From NCBI RefSeq assembly GCF_012689525.1, contig NZ_CP051516.1:3658001-3722000 (forward strand): a DNA stretch of 64,000 bases. The letters run 5' to 3'. Numbering within the stretch: position 1 is the stretch's first letter; each line of letters opens with the position of its first letter. This document shows, piece after piece, positions 17,141 through 27,855 of this stretch. The DNA is from Paraburkholderia aromaticivorans (GTDB taxonomy: Bacteria; Pseudomonadota; Gammaproteobacteria; Burkholderiales; Burkholderiaceae). Under the pieces are notes generated by a model. The model was not told the DNA's origin. It was given only the letters and a program-made list of their open reading frames with translations, and did no database searches. Both the position numbers and the translations under genes were made by a program.

Positions 17141-17170
17141 TTGATTTTGCGGCTTTTTTTCCGCTATAAT
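17141..17170 (+). promoter_or_regulatory. Strong sigma-70 promoter of rpmB-rpmG
   Basis: TTGATT (17141-17146), an 18-bp spacer and a consensus TATAAT (17165-17170), preceding rpmB by about 140 bp. It lies in a locally AT-rich stretch, as expected for a ribosomal-protein operon. Confidence 0.75.
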
Positions 17171-17311
17171 TCCGGTTTGCCTATTTCCAACCCCCTGTTC
17201 CGAAGCCACCAAGGCGTTCCGGAAAGGAAACGTGCCTGAATTTCAGCGCGGCTCTTTTCGGGAAACTTTCACGGCGTTCGAACTCAGAATTAGCGTATTA
17301 GGAGTGCTCTC

Positions 17312-17545
17312 ATGGCACGCGTATGCCAAGTAACTGGGAAAGCGCCGATGAGCGGCAACAACGTTTCCCACGCGAACAACAAAACCAAGCGCCGGTTCCT
17401 GCCGAACCTGCAAAACCGCCGCATTTGGGTGGAAAGCGAAAACCGTTGGGTGCGTCTGCGCGTTTCGAACGCCGGCCTGCGCCTGATCGACAAGAACGGT
17501 ATCGACGCTGTGCTCGCAGATCTGCGCGCACGCGGTGAAGCCTAA
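17312..17545 (+). CDS. rpmB: 50S ribosomal protein L28
   Basis: A 77-residue basic protein with the L28 hallmarks [20 protein letters not shown] and the [10 protein letters not shown] stretch. The length is normal. It is followed 10 bp later by rpmG with an AAGGAG Shine-Dalgarno between them, the standard L28-L33 operon. Confidence 0.97.
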   Translation: MARVCQVTGKAPMSGNNVSHANNKTKRRFLPNLQNRRIWVESENRWVRLRVSNAGLRLIDKNGIDAVLADLRARGEA

Positions 17546-17555
17546 GGAGTAAATC

Positions 17556-17723
17556 ATGGCGAAAGGCGCACGCGACAAGATCAAGCTGGAATCGACCGCA
17601 GGCACGGGTCACTTCTACACGACGACGAAGAACAAACGCAACATGCCGGAAAAGATGCTGATCAAGAAGTTTGATCCGGTCGTCCGTAAGCACGTTGAGT
17701 ACAAGGAAACCAAGATTAAATAA
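17556..17723 (+). CDS. rpmG: 50S ribosomal protein L33
   Basis: A 55-residue basic protein ([28 protein letters not shown], ending [10 protein letters not shown]), the proteobacterial L33. It lacks the zinc-binding CxxC pairs, so it is the zinc-independent type. It is co-transcribed with rpmB and followed by a strong terminator. Confidence 0.97.
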
Positions 17724-17758
17724 ATCTTGGCTCCTGCCTGACGAAGGCAAAGACATGC

Positions 17759-17792
17759 AAAAAAGCCTCGCATTCGTGCGAGGCTTTTTTGT
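17759..17792 (+). terminator. Terminator of rpmB-rpmG
   Basis: A stem of AGCCTCGCA and TGCGAGGCT around a short loop, followed by TTTTTT, 37 bp after the rpmG stop. Confidence 0.85.
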
Positions 17793-17970
17793 TTTCAGCG
17801 CGCGTTTGTTTTTGCACTAGGGTTTCTGTTTCTACCTATTCGCCAACGCGAACAGTCTTATGTCGTTCGGCCAGCTTTCCCTCATCCGTCGCGGCGCGTA
17901 TCCTTTCTCGTTTTAGCGGCGAGCGAATGGCACGCCGTCACCGCAAAACGAAAAGACGGAGATGTAGGCA

Positions 17971-19569
17971 ATGGAATTCGATGTGGCGATTGTCGGTAGC
18001 GGTCTGGCTGGTTTGAGCGTCGCGCTCAATTTGGCGGAGACCCGGCGTGTGGCAGTGGTCGCCAAGCGATCCATGACCGAAGGCGCGAGCGACTGGGCGC
18101 AAGGCGGCATCGCCGCAGTTCTGGATTCGGCAGACAGCATCGAAAATCACGTGCGCGATACGCTGATCGCCGGCGGCGGTCTATGCGACGAAGCAGCCAC
18201 GCGTTTCATCGTCGAACATGGGCGTGCGGCGATCGAATGGTTGATCGCGCAAGGCGTGCCGTTCACCAAAGATGACGCCGCCGAACTCGGTTTCCACCTC
18301 ACGCGCGAAGGCGGCCATAGTCACCGCCGGATCATTCATGCGGCAGATGCAACGGGCCATGCCGTGGTGGCCACGCTCAGCGAGCGCGTGCGCCGTCACC
18401 CGAACATCACGCTGCTCGAAGATCACTACGCCATCGACCTGATCACGTCCGACCGCCTCGGCTTGCCGGGTCGACGTTGTCACGGCCTGTACGCGCTCGA
18501 TCTGCAAAGCGGGCGCACGGTCACGATCGAAGCGCCGCATACCGTGCTCGCCACCGGCGGCGCGGGCAAGGTCTATCTCTACACCACGAATCCGGACACC
18601 GCGACGGGCGACGGCATCGCGATGGCGTGGCGGGCTGGTTGCCGCGTGTCGAATATGGAGTTCATCCAGTTCCATCCCACCTGCCTGTTCCATCCGTATG
18701 CGAAGTCATTTCTGATTTCGGAAGCAGTGCGCGGCGAAGGCGGCATTCTCAAACTGCCGGACGGCACGCGCTTCATGCCGAATCACGACGAACGCGCCGA
18801 ACTCGCGCCGCGCGACATCGTCGCGCGAGCGATCGACTTCGAAATCAAGAAGCGCGGCATCGATTGCGTGTATCTCGACATCAGCCATCAGCCGCCTGAA
18901 TTCCTGCGCGAACACTTCCCGACGATTCTGGCGCGCTGCCAGGAATTCGGCATCGACATCACCAAAGAGGGGATTCCGGTCGTGCCGGCCGCGCACTACA
19001 CGTGTGGTGGCGTCGTAACCGATCTGGCGGGCCGCACGGATCTCGCGGGCCTCTATGCGGTCGGCGAGACGTCATGCACGGGCTTGCATGGTGCGAACCG
19101 GCTGGCCAGTAATTCGTTGCTCGAGTGCCTCGTGATCGGACGCTCCGCAGCGCAGGCTATCGAAGAAGAAGGGTTTAGCGCCGCCGTCCACGCACCGCTG
19201 CCGGACTGGGACGAAAGCCGCGTGTCCGATCCGGACGAAGAAGTCGTGGTCGCGCACAACTGGGACGAGCTGCGCCGGCTGATGTGGAATTACGTCGGTA
19301 TCGTGCGGACCGACAAACGGCTCGCGCGAGCCAAGCACCGGCTCGCCCTGCTGCGCGACGAGATCCACGAGTACTACGCGAACTTCAAGGTGAGCCGCGA
19401 CCTGCTCGAATTGCGCAATCTGGTCGACGTGGCGTCGTTGATCGTCGAAGGCGCGCGTTCGCGGCGTGAAAGCCGCGGCCTGCACTTTAGCCGCGACTGG
19501 CCGGCGACCTTGCCCAAGGCGCTGCCGACCGTGCTTTCGCCGGAGTATGTGCGCAACCGCAACGTGTGA
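17971..19569 (+). CDS. nadB: L-aspartate oxidase
   Basis: A 532-residue flavoprotein that oxidises L-aspartate to iminoaspartate, the first step of de novo NAD synthesis. The FAD motif [14 protein letters not shown] is at the N-terminus, then [23 protein letters not shown] and the capping-domain motif AAHYTCGGV, ending in the helical succinate-dehydrogenase-like domain. GGAG precedes the ATG. It faces nadA-nadC across a shared terminator, so all three pathway genes are within 4 kb. Confidence 0.95.
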   Translation: MEFDVAIVGSGLAGLSVALNLAETRRVAVVAKRSMTEGASDWAQGGIAAVLDSADSIENHVRDTLIAGGGLCDEAATRFIVEHGRAAIEWLIAQGVPFTKDDAAELGFHLTREGGHSHRRIIHAADATGHAVVATLSERVRRHPNITLLEDHYAIDLITSDRLGLPGRRCHGLYALDLQSGRTVTIEAPHTVLATGGAGKVYLYTTNPDTATGDGIAMAWRAGCRVSNMEFIQFHPTCLFHPYAKSFLISEAVRGEGGILKLPDGTRFMPNHDERAELAPRDIVARAIDFEIKKRGIDCVYLDISHQPPEFLREHFPTILARCQEFGIDITKEGIPVVPAAHYTCGGVVTDLAGRTDLAGLYAVGETSCTGLHGANRLASNSLLECLVIGRSAAQAIEEEGFSAAVHAPLPDWDESRVSDPDEEVVVAHNWDELRRLMWNYVGIVRTDKRLARAKHRLALLRDEIHEYYANFKVSRDLLELRNLVDVASLIVEGARSRRESRGLHFSRDWPATLPKALPTVLSPEYVRNRNV

Positions 19570-19590
19570 TCGAGACAAGCTGAAACGGAA

Positions 19591-19624
19591 AAGGCCATCG
19601 CCGAAATGATCTGGCGATGGCCTA
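19591..19624. terminator. Terminator between nadB and nadC
   Basis: AGGCCATCGCC (19592-19602) pairs with GGCGATGGCCT (19613-19623) around a ten-base loop, between converging genes. The T-tract is short on the plus strand and TTTTCC on the minus strand. Confidence 0.65.
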
Positions 19625-19661
19625 TTGTCCGATTGGACGTGACTGATTGCGAGCTTGAGCG

Positions 19662-20561
19662 TCAGACGATCCGCATCGAGTAATCCGTTGCGCGCAAGTC
19701 TTTGGTCAGCGCACCGATCGACACGCGATCGACGCCGGTTTCCGCAATCGTGCGCACCGTGTCGAAGTTCACGCCGCCCGACACCTCCAGCACCGCTCGT
19801 CCCGCTGTGATGCGCACCGCTTCGCGCATGGCATCGAACGAAAAATTGTCCAGCAGAATGGATTGCGCGCGATGAGCCAGCGCCGTTTCCAACTGCTCGA
19901 GCGTTTCGACTTCGATCTGGATCGACACGCCCGCGTTCAGCGCCAGCGCCGCGTCCATGGCCGCGCCCACACCGCCGGCCGCAGCGATGTGGTTTTCCTT
20001 GATGAGAATGCCGTCGTACAGCGCGAGCCGTTGATTCGTCCCACCACCCACGCGCACCGCGTACTTCTGCGCGAGCCGCAAGCCCGGCAAGGTCTTGCGC
20101 GTGTCGAGAATGCGCGTTCGCGTATGCGCGACGGCATCGACATAACGGCGCGTCCCGCTCGCCACGCCCGACAGCAATTGCAGAAAGTTCAGCGCGTTGC
20201 GTTCCGCGGTCAACAACGCGCGAACGGGGCCGCGCATTTCGCAAACCGTTGTGTCGGCCGTCATCCGCTCGCCTTCGCAATAACGCCAGCGGACTTCGAT
20301 ACGCGGATCGACCTGGCGCATCACCGCTTCAAACCACGGCACGCCGCACAGCACCGCATCTTCGCGCACGATGATGCGTGCGTCGCGCACGTCGTCCGCG
20401 GGAACGAGGCGGCCTGTCTGGTCGCCTGCGCCGACATCTTCGGCCAGTGCATCGGTCACGTTGCGCGCCAGCGCGGCGTCGAATGCCGCGCCGTATTGCG
20501 CGTGAATTTCAGCGAACAGCGGCGACACCGCTTCGAGCTTGTTGCCTTCTACCGCGCCCAT
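19662..20561 (-). CDS. nadC: Nicotinate-nucleotide diphosphorylase (carboxylating)
   Basis: A 299-residue quinolinate phosphoribosyltransferase that converts quinolinate and PRPP to nicotinate mononucleotide and CO2. The substrate-binding motif LDTRKTLPGLR is followed by KYAVRVGGGTNQR and, near the end, VEVSGG-type and GVDRVSIGALTKD barrel strands. The start overlaps the nadA stop by one base (TAATG), indicating coupling. Confidence 0.95.
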   Translation of the reverse strand: MGAVEGNKLEAVSPLFAEIHAQYGAAFDAALARNVTDALAEDVGAGDQTGRLVPADDVRDARIIVREDAVLCGVPWFEAVMRQVDPRIEVRWRYCEGERMTADTTVCEMRGPVRALLTAERNALNFLQLLSGVASGTRRYVDAVAHTRTRILDTRKTLPGLRLAQKYAVRVGGGTNQRLALYDGILIKENHIAAAGGVGAAMDAALALNAGVSIQIEVETLEQLETALAHRAQSILLDNFSFDAMREAVRITAGRAVLEVSGGVNFDTVRTIAETGVDRVSIGALTKDLRATDYSMRIV

Positions 20562-21700
20562 TAAGCCGCCCCCACGTTCGAATACAGTTGCGTGTCGCGC
20601 GCGAGATCGCCGCTTGCCTGCACGCGCTTCTTGTGGCGCGCCGCGAAGTCCAGCATCCGGTCGATCGGCAGACGCGCGCGCTCGCCGATCGCACGATCGA
20701 CGAAAATTTCATTGTGGCCGCGCTCGAGCACATCGGCCAGATTCGCGAGGCCGTTCATCGCCATCCACGGGCAATGCGCGCAGCTCTTGCAGGTCGCGCT
20801 GTTGCCGGCCGTCGGCGCGGCAATCAAGGTTTTGCCGGGCGCGGCGAGTTGCATCTTGTGCAGAATGCCGAGATCGGTCGCCACGATGAAATGCGTCGCG
20901 TCGAGTTTTTGCGCGGCATCGATCAACTGCGTGGTCGACCCCACCACGTCCGCTTGCGCGACCACATTAGCCGGCGACTCCGGATGCACCAACACTTTCG
21001 CGCCAGGGTATTCGGCGCGCAGCAGATCGAGTTCGATACCTTTGAACTCGTCGTGCACCAGACACGAACCTTGCCACAGCAGCATGTCCGCGCCGGTCTT
21101 GTTCTGGATATAGCTGCCGAGGTGCCGGTCCGGCGCCCAGATGATCTTTTCGCCGCGCGCGTGCAGATCGGCAACGATCTCCAGGCCGATCGACGACGTC
21201 ACCATCCAGTCCGCGCGCGCCTTCACCGCCGCGCTCGTGTTCGCGTACACGACCACCGTGCGGTCCGGGTGCGCGTCGCAGAAAGCCGAGAATTCATCGA
21301 CCGGGCAGCCGAGATCGAGCGAACAGGTCGCGTCGAGATCCGGCATCAGAATGCGCTTGTCCGGACTGAGGATTTTTGCCGTCTCGCCCATGAAGCGCAC
21401 GCCCGCGACGACCAACGTCTGCGCCGCGTGATCGCGCCCGAAGCGCGCCATCTCCAGCGAGTCGGCCACACAGCCGCCGGTCTCGTCGGCCAGCTCCTGC
21501 AATTCCGCATCGACATAATAGTGCGCGACAAGCACCGCTTTCTCGCGCTCGAGCAATGCGCGGATACGTGCCTTCAACGCCACCTTCTCTTCCGCCGACG
21601 GCATGTCGGGCACCTTCGCCCACGCCTGCCCGATTCCGCAGGTTGTGCCCTGCGCCTGCGGCCGGTCGTATTCGACGGTCCTGATCGCCTGCTGATCCAT
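20561..21700 (-). CDS. nadA: Quinolinate synthase
   Basis: A 379-residue 4Fe-4S enzyme that condenses iminoaspartate with dihydroxyacetone phosphate. Typical motifs include [43 protein letters not shown] and [17 protein letters not shown] near the C-terminus, which includes cluster ligands. The start at 21700 has AGAGGAG just before it; the in-frame ATG 29 codons upstream lies near the neighbouring terminator and is unlikely. It forms an operon with nadC. Confidence 0.95.
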   Translation of the reverse strand: MDQQAIRTVEYDRPQAQGTTCGIGQAWAKVPDMPSAEEKVALKARIRALLEREKAVLVAHYYVDAELQELADETGGCVADSLEMARFGRDHAAQTLVVAGVRFMGETAKILSPDKRILMPDLDATCSLDLGCPVDEFSAFCDAHPDRTVVVYANTSAAVKARADWMVTSSIGLEIVADLHARGEKIIWAPDRHLGSYIQNKTGADMLLWQGSCLVHDEFKGIELDLLRAEYPGAKVLVHPESPANVVAQADVVGSTTQLIDAAQKLDATHFIVATDLGILHKMQLAAPGKTLIAAPTAGNSATCKSCAHCPWMAMNGLANLADVLERGHNEIFVDRAIGERARLPIDRMLDFAARHKKRVQASGDLARDTQLYSNVGAA

Positions 21701-21765
21701 GATCTCCTCTGCCTTCGCTCTGCCGCCGGGGACTGTCAATCGCGTGTCGTTGCAGTTTCCGCGGC

Positions 21766-21799
21766 CCAAAAAGCAAAACCCCGCCAACGCGGGGTTTTG
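21766..21799 (-). terminator. Terminator downstream of the desaturase gene
   Basis: AAAACCCCGC (21775-21784) pairs with GCGGGGTTTT (21789-21798) around CAAC. The minus-strand T-rich tail follows at 21766-21774. Confidence 0.8.
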
Positions 21800-21830
21800 T
21801 GACGTACAGAGATTTTAATGGATTTCGCTA

Positions 21831-23027
21831 TCAGGCATAACGGCGCAGTCGCATCGCAAACTCTTGCAGCGCTTTAATACCACTCTGCTCAGCGCGATGA
21901 CACCAGTCCTGCAACTGGATCAGCAACTGATCGCGCGATGCATTCGAGCGCTCCCACATGGCGGCAAGCTCATTGCGCATGTCGATGTAGGTCTTGAGTT
22001 TCTGGCTGTTCGCGAAGATTTGCGGCAGCTGGCGTTTCTGCGGCTCGTCAAGGCCTGCTTCTTCCTTGTGGAACCAGCTACGCGCGCCGCGCATCACCTG
22101 ATACTTCTCGCGCGCGCCGACTTCCTTCAAATGCGCCAGTTCCTGGCGATAGGCCCGCTTGAGCGCTTTGCCGTAACGCGCCATCACTTCATAGCGGTTG
22201 GCCAGCACGGCTTGCAGCGTGTCCTGATCGAGCACCAGCTTGCCAGTGGTCAGACGCGGCGTGGGCGCCACCTTCTTCACCTTGGCCAGACGGAACGCCG
22301 ACATAATGCGGATGTACATCCAGCCGATATCGAACTCGTACCACTTGTTCGACAGCTTGGCCGACGTCGCATACGTGTGGTGATTGTTATGCAACTCTTC
22401 ACCGCCGATGATGATGCCCCACGGGAAGATGTTGGTGCTCGCATCCGACGAGTTGAAGTTGCGGTAGCCCCAGAAGTGCGCCAGGCCGTTGACCACGCCG
22501 GCAGCCCAGAACGGGATCCACACCATTTGCACGGCCCAGATGGTCAGACCGACGACGCCGAACAGCGCGACGTTCAGCACCATCATCAGGCTCACGCCGA
22601 GGATCGGGTATTTCGTGTAGACGTTGCGTTCCATCCAGTCGTTCGGCGTGCCGTGACTGAACTTGCGCATCGTTTCCTCATTTTTCGCTTCAGTGCGATA
22701 CAGCTCCGCGCCTTGGAGCAGCACCTTCCAGATGCCGCGCGTTTGCGGGCTGTGCGGATCTTCTTCGGTCTCGCACTTGGCGTGGTGCTTACGGTGAATC
22801 GCGGCCCACTGACCGGTCAACATGCCCGTCGTCATCCACAGCCAGAAGCGGAAAAAATGACTGACGACCGGATGCAACTCCAGCGCGCGGTGCGCCTGGC
22901 AGCGATGCAGATAGACCGTCACGCCGATGATCGTGATGTGCGTCGCGATCGCCGTGTACAGCACAAGTTGCCACCACGAGAAGTGCAACAGACCGTGGGC
23001 AAGGAAGTCGAGCAAAGAATTCAACAA
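21831..23027 (-). CDS. Membrane fatty-acid desaturase (delta-9 acyl-CoA/acyl-lipid type)
   Basis: A 398-residue membrane desaturase with the three histidine boxes HRCQAH (41-46), HRKHH (78-82) and HNNHH (213-217), plus His184 in GLAHFWG, which bind the di-iron centre. Hydrophobic helices lie at about 16-38, 60-76 and 141-180. It would introduce a double bond in membrane fatty acids, often in response to cold. A helical, charged C-terminal extension of about 140 residues follows the last His box. The electron donor is not encoded alongside. Confidence 0.88.
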   Translation of the reverse strand: MLNSLLDFLAHGLLHFSWWQLVLYTAIATHITIIGVTVYLHRCQAHRALELHPVVSHFFRFWLWMTTGMLTGQWAAIHRKHHAKCETEEDPHSPQTRGIWKVLLQGAELYRTEAKNEETMRKFSHGTPNDWMERNVYTKYPILGVSLMMVLNVALFGVVGLTIWAVQMVWIPFWAAGVVNGLAHFWGYRNFNSSDASTNIFPWGIIIGGEELHNNHHTYATSAKLSNKWYEFDIGWMYIRIMSAFRLAKVKKVAPTPRLTTGKLVLDQDTLQAVLANRYEVMARYGKALKRAYRQELAHLKEVGAREKYQVMRGARSWFHKEEAGLDEPQKRQLPQIFANSQKLKTYIDMRNELAAMWERSNASRDQLLIQLQDWCHRAEQSGIKALQEFAMRLRRYA

Positions 23028-23229
23028 GGCAATTTACCTGTGGAACGAGAGACACGAGACACACGCAAAATGCGCGTGTCAAGAAAGTGAAAGCATACAG
23101 CGGGATTGGACGATATTCTACTTGAAGCGTTCCAAGTGTTTGTAACAAATAGGGATTTTTTGTGCGGCATCAACAAAAGGAACGCGACGAAGGTCTCTGT
23201 GAGACTCGTTGGCGCGCTCAAAGTGCCCG

Positions 23230-24585
23230 TCAGCGGGCGCTGTCGGACGGATTGACTGCGGGAGCGGTCATTGTTACCGGCTGCGGCATGACGTCGCTGA
23301 TGTTGCCGACGATTCGCACTTCACGTTGCGCGAGCGGAATCGAGATGTCGTGCTCGGAGAACAGACGCCAGATATTGAGATTGACGGCCGAGCGCACGCC
23401 AGAGGTTCCGGTGGCTGCGTCCTCGATCCAGAAACCCAGTTCGAGGTTGATACCGTCCGAGCCGAAACTCGCCAGATAAGCAGTCGGCGCCGGCTCCTGC
23501 AGCACCCGCGGCACGGCCTGTGCGGCTTGGGCAAGCAACGTCATGGCCTGCTCGACGTCGGACGTGTAGGCGACCTGCACGGCGGCCTTCGCGTGGCCGC
23601 GCGTCAGGTAAGACGATTGATTCTGCACCACGTCCGTGATCAGTTTTTCGTTCGGAATCAGCGTTTCGATGCCGTCCAGCCCGCGCACCACCGTGTAGCG
23701 CGTGCGGATCTGCGTGACCATGCCCTGCAGCCCGCTCACGTTGATGGTGTCACCGATACGCAGCGAGCGGTCGATCAGGATGATGAAGCCCGACACATAG
23801 TTGCTCGCGATCTTCTGCAGGCCGAAGCCGAGCCCGACACCCAGCGCGCCGCCGAACACGCCCAGCACGGTGATATCGATGCCGACCAGCGACAGGCTGA
23901 TCAGCACCGCCGCTAGCACGAACGCCGCCCGGCCAACCCGCACCACCACGACCTTCAGGTTGGCGTCGAGCGTCTTCGAGCGCATCAGGCGGTCTTCGAA
24001 GGCGGAGCCGAGCCACATCGCGACGATCATCGTCACGCCCACCCACAGCAGGCCCGAGATAAGCGAAAGCAGCGTCAGATGCGCGTTGGCGACGCTGAAA
24101 TGCACGTCGGCCATCCACGCGATCACGTCGCCCTGAATGCCCATCACCGTGAGCACCATGCCGACCCAGACCACCAGCGAGACGATCTTCTCGACGAGGA
24201 AAAGCAGCGGATGAGTCTCGCCGTCGTGGCTGAAAACCCGTCGCGCGAAGAAAAACACGATGTAAATCAAGCCGATGCCAAAGAGCGGCACCAAAGCCAG
24301 ATCGAGCAGCGCGGTGTGCATGAACTGGCCGGTGATTGACCGCGCAAGCCACAGGAGGACCGCGCCGATCAGCGGAAAGAACGCGCGGTTCAGGCTTTCC
24401 GCGCCGAAGCGCAGCGTCTGATAACGCGTCTGGCGGCGCAGATCCAGCGCGCGGCGCAACACGCGCGCGAGCAGCCACGCGATCGCGAGCGTCGCGACCA
24501 GCACGCCGACCTGCCACAGCATCACGGGCTGGCCGAAGTCGCGCGCGAGGTCGCTGAACATATGGGGGGAGAGACGGTTTTGCAT
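23230..24585 (-). CDS. MscS-family mechanosensitive ion channel
   Basis: A 451-residue inner-membrane protein with about six hydrophobic segments in the first 260 residues. The pore helix contains GALGVGLGFGLQKIASNYVSG, followed by the MscS beta domain (LIDRSLRIGDTINVSGLQGMVTQI) and an alpha/beta C-terminal domain. It is larger than E. coli MscS because of extra N-terminal helices. It releases solutes when membrane tension rises. The start is 24585 or 24561. Confidence 0.88.
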   Translation of the reverse strand: MQNRLSPHMFSDLARDFGQPVMLWQVGVLVATLAIAWLLARVLRRALDLRRQTRYQTLRFGAESLNRAFFPLIGAVLLWLARSITGQFMHTALLDLALVPLFGIGLIYIVFFFARRVFSHDGETHPLLFLVEKIVSLVVWVGMVLTVMGIQGDVIAWMADVHFSVANAHLTLLSLISGLLWVGVTMIVAMWLGSAFEDRLMRSKTLDANLKVVVVRVGRAAFVLAAVLISLSLVGIDITVLGVFGGALGVGLGFGLQKIASNYVSGFIILIDRSLRIGDTINVSGLQGMVTQIRTRYTVVRGLDGIETLIPNEKLITDVVQNQSSYLTRGHAKAAVQVAYTSDVEQAMTLLAQAAQAVPRVLQEPAPTAYLASFGSDGINLELGFWIEDAATGTSGVRSAVNLNIWRLFSEHDISIPLAQREVRIVGNISDVMPQPVTMTAPAVNPSDSAR

Positions 24586-24660
24586 GATGTCGCCGAAATC
24601 GCCGGCGCACGGACAGGTTTATGAGTCAAACCCGCGCGCGCCGGCAAAAGCCTGTTGCGC

Positions 24661-25920
24661 TTAGCTCTGGCGTTCCAGCACGGCGGCGAAGAAGCCGTCG
24701 GTTGCGTGGCGATGCGGCCACAGCGAAAGGTAATCGCCCATTTCCAGATCGATGCGCTGCTCGGCCAGCACGTCGCGCGCGGGCACCAGAGCGAAATCCG
24801 GATGGTCGGCGAGGAATTGCTGCACGACCGCTTCGTTTTCCGCCTCCAGAATCGAGCAGGTCGCATAGACGAGCCGGCCGCCCTTCTTCACCAGACGCGA
24901 CGCGCTGGCCAGAATCGACGCCTGCTTCGGCGCCAGTTCGGCCACCGATTCCGGCGACTGCCGCCACTTCAGATCCGGGTTACGGCGCAACGTGCCCAAG
25001 CCGCTGCACGGCGCGTCGACCAGCACGCGGTCGATCTTGCCGGCGAGCCGCTTGATCTTGGCGTCGTGTTCACTATCGATCAGCACCGGATTCACGTTCG
25101 ACAAACCGCTGCGCGCAAGCCGCGGCTTCAGCTTGGCGAGACGGCGTTCGGAGATGTCGAACGCATAGAGCCGGCCGGTGGAGCGCATTGCCGCGCCCAG
25201 CGCCAGCGTCTTGCCGCCCGCGCCCGCGCAGAAGTCGACGATCATCTCGCCGCGCTTGGGCGCGACCAGCGAGCACAGCAACTGGCTGCCTTCGTCCTGC
25301 ACTTCGACCCAGCCGTGCTGGAACGCGTCGAGCTTGGTGAGCGGCGGCTTGCCGACCACGCGCACGCCGAACGGCGCGAACGGCGTCGCGCCGCCCTCGA
25401 TGCCGGCCTTCGAGAGCGCATCCAGCACGTCGTCGCGGCTCGCCTTGATCGGGTTCGTGCGCAGATCCAGCGGCGCCGGGTAGTTCAGCGCCGCAGCCAG
25501 TTGCGCCAGCTCAGCGGGTTCGAAACGCTTGGACAGCGCCTGATAAATCCAGTCAGGCAGATTCAGGCGAATCCGCAGCGGCAGGCTTTCCGGGTCGATC
25601 TTCGACACGTGTTCGAGCCAGCTCAACTCCGTTTCCGACACGAATGGCTTGAGCGCGTTACGCCCCGCCGTCTGCATCAAGCCGAGCAACGCCATGCGGC
25701 GCGCCGGGCTCCCAGCGCCGCTTTCGGCCAGATGGGCGAACTCCATCCGGCGACGCAGCACCGCGAAAACGGCCTCGGCGATCACGCCGCGCTCGCCGTG
25801 CCCGAGCTTCGGATGCGCGCGGAAGAAACGGCTCGTGGTGGCATCGGCCGGGCCGGTGAGTTTCAGGACTTCAGCCAGCAAAGTCTCAGTTTGTCCAATC
25901 AAAAAACCATGCAATCTCAT
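24661..25920 (-). CDS. rsmB: 16S rRNA (cytosine-C5)-methyltransferase, RsmB/NOP type
   Basis: A 419-residue RsmB-like enzyme. The N-terminal helical NusB-like region precedes a Rossmann methyltransferase domain with the SAM site VDFCAGAGGKTLALGA and the two catalytic-cysteine motifs DAPCSGLGT and VYATCSI. The start at 25920 overlaps the purN stop by four bases (ATGA). RsmB methylates C967 of E. coli 16S rRNA; that target is assumed from the family. Confidence 0.87.
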   Translation of the reverse strand: MRLHGFLIGQTETLLAEVLKLTGPADATTSRFFRAHPKLGHGERGVIAEAVFAVLRRRMEFAHLAESGAGSPARRMALLGLMQTAGRNALKPFVSETELSWLEHVSKIDPESLPLRIRLNLPDWIYQALSKRFEPAELAQLAAALNYPAPLDLRTNPIKASRDDVLDALSKAGIEGGATPFAPFGVRVVGKPPLTKLDAFQHGWVEVQDEGSQLLCSLVAPKRGEMIVDFCAGAGGKTLALGAAMRSTGRLYAFDISERRLAKLKPRLARSGLSNVNPVLIDSEHDAKIKRLAGKIDRVLVDAPCSGLGTLRRNPDLKWRQSPESVAELAPKQASILASASRLVKKGGRLVYATCSILEAENEAVVQQFLADHPDFALVPARDVLAEQRIDLEMGDYLSLWPHRHATDGFFAAVLERQS

Positions 25921-26570
25921 GCGCCCTCTCCGGCGGTGTGACCGGCAAAGAGCCATTGCGGCTCCGGCGGCGTAAGCGTGACACGCAGGCCATCCAGGGC
26001 AAGACGCCCTTCGACGAACCAGCGCACCGCGCGTGGATAAATGATGTGTTCGGTTGCCAGCACGCGTTCGGCGAGCATGGCGGGGGTATCGCCTGTTTCG
26101 ACGGGAACCGCCGACTGAGCGACGATCGGCCCGTGATCCAGTTGCGACGTGACAAAATGCACGGACGCGCCGTGCAGCCGCACGCCCGCGTCGAGCGCCT
26201 GCTGATGGGTTTTCAGGCCCGGAAAGCTCGGCAGCAGCGACGGATGCACGTTCAGCATGCGCCCGGCGTAATGATCGACGAAACCGGCTGTCAGCACCCG
26301 CATGAATCCAGCGAGCACCACCAGGTCGGGCGCAAAACTATCGATTTCTTTGGCGAGCGCGGCGTCGAAGCTGTCGCGATCGGGAAACTGGCGGTGGTCG
26401 ATCACCGCCGTGGCAATGCCGTGCGACGCCGCGAACGCAAGGCCCGCGGCATCAGGACGGTTGGCAATCACGGCGGCGACTTGCGCCGGCCAGGCCTCGT
26501 TCGAGCACGCTCGAACGATGGCTTCCATGTTGCTTCCCCGTCCGGAAATCAGGATGACGAGTTTTTTCAT
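25917..26570 (-). CDS. purN: Phosphoribosylglycinamide formyltransferase
   Basis: A 217-residue GAR transformylase, the third step of purine synthesis, using 10-formyltetrahydrofolate. It starts MKKLVILISGRGSNMEAIV (phosphate loop) and has the folate/catalytic stretch RMLNVHPSLLPSFPGLKTH and the late ASVHFVTSQLDHGPIVAQ with the catalytic Asp. It is coupled to rsmB by a 4-bp overlap and diverges from ribF. Confidence 0.95.
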   Translation of the reverse strand: MKKLVILISGRGSNMEAIVRACSNEAWPAQVAAVIANRPDAAGLAFAASHGIATAVIDHRQFPDRDSFDAALAKEIDSFAPDLVVLAGFMRVLTAGFVDHYAGRMLNVHPSLLPSFPGLKTHQQALDAGVRLHGASVHFVTSQLDHGPIVAQSAVPVETGDTPAMLAERVLATEHIIYPRAVRWFVEGRLALDGLRVTLTPPEPQWLFAGHTAGEGA

Positions 26571-26635
26571 CCGCGGATTTTATCATTCGGGGACACCGAA
26601 ACCGCGACGCGCCGCCGTCCACTGCGCTGAACGTT

Positions 26636-26641
26636 TATAAT
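26636..26641 (+). promoter_or_regulatory. Consensus -10 element upstream of ribF
   Basis: TATAAT 47 bp before the GTG of ribF, in the 117-bp divergent gap with purN. No good -35 element is visible at the usual distance. Confidence 0.4.
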
Positions 26642-26687
26642 CGTTTGTTTTGCGGCACCCCGCCCGCTCCATCTCAAACCCGCTATC

Positions 26688-27683
26688 GTGAGAGTCTTCC
26701 GCGGTCTTCCCAATGCTGAAAGCCGTGCGCCCTGCGCACTGACCATCGGCAACTTCGACGGTGTCCACCGCGGCCATCAGGCTTTGCTCGCCCACGTGCG
26801 CGCGGCTGCCGATGCCCGCGGCCTGCCCGTCTGTGTGATGACCTTCGAGCCGCACCCGCGCGAGTTCTTCAACCCCGCGGGCGCGCCGCCCCGCATCGCC
26901 ATGTTGCGCGACAAGCTGGAGGCGCTGCGTACTAACGGCGTCGATCGGGTGGTCGTCGAACACTTCAACCACACGTTCGCGAGCCAGTCGCCGGACACGT
27001 TCGTCGAACGGATCATCGTCAACGGACTGCACGCGCGCTGGGTGATGATCGGCGACGACTTCCGCTACGGCGCGAAGCGCGCGGGCGACTTCGCGTCGCT
27101 CAAGGCGGCGGGCCAGCAATATGGTTTCGAAGTCGAGCAGATGGCCACGGTGGCCGATCCGTCGGGCGCGCGCATTTCCAGTTCGGGCGTGCGCGCCGCG
27201 CTGGTGGCGGGCGACCTCGACTCGGCGCGCGCCGCGCTGGGCCGCGATTATCTGATCAGCGGTCACGTCGTGCACGGCATGAAGCTCGGCCGCGATCTCG
27301 GCTTTCCCACGCTCAACCTGCCGATCGCCCACAAGCGTCCGGCGCTCGCGGGCATTTTCGTGGTGCGCGTGCACGGCGTGGCGGACGAACCGCTGCCGGG
27401 CGTCGCGAGCCTCGGCCTGCGTCCCACGGTTGACGATTCCGGCCGCGTGCTGCTCGAAGTCCACTTGCTCGACTGGCACGGCGACGCGTATGGCAAACTC
27501 GTGCGCGTCGAATTCCTGAAGAAGCTGCGCGACGAGGAAAAGTACATCGACCTCGAAACGCTGACCGCCGCCATTGCGCGCGACGTCGCCAACGCGCGCG
27601 CATGGTTCGCGGCCGTCGGCGCCGGCACGCCGGGCAGCCGTTCCACCGGCTTCGCCACCTCGGCCACTGATCGAATTAGATAG
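26688..27683 (+). CDS. ribF: Bifunctional riboflavin kinase / FAD synthetase
   Basis: A 331-residue RibF. The N-terminal adenylyltransferase domain has [16 protein letters not shown]; the C-terminal flavokinase domain begins near [20 protein letters not shown]. It makes FMN and FAD from riboflavin. The GTG start at 26688 gives the usual N-terminus (MRVFRGLP). It precedes ileS and lspA, the ribF-ileS-lspA order found in many proteobacteria. Confidence 0.94.
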   Translation: MRVFRGLPNAESRAPCALTIGNFDGVHRGHQALLAHVRAAADARGLPVCVMTFEPHPREFFNPAGAPPRIAMLRDKLEALRTNGVDRVVVEHFNHTFASQSPDTFVERIIVNGLHARWVMIGDDFRYGAKRAGDFASLKAAGQQYGFEVEQMATVADPSGARISSSGVRAALVAGDLDSARAALGRDYLISGHVVHGMKLGRDLGFPTLNLPIAHKRPALAGIFVVRVHGVADEPLPGVASLGLRPTVDDSGRVLLEVHLLDWHGDAYGKLVRVEFLKKLRDEEKYIDLETLTAAIARDVANARAWFAAVGAGTPGSRSTGFATSATDRIR

Positions 27684-27855
27684 CCGCCGTGGTCCATGCA
27701 AGCGTGCTGAGCGCCGCATGTGTGGACCCTCGCCGCGCGCATCGAAGGGCGTTCGTGGATCACGCGACATGCCTGCCGGGCGCGCCCAACGCCCTCGCGC
27801 ATCGTGCGCATTCCGCGCGCTACCGCGCATAGAAAGAATTCACCGCGACCTCATC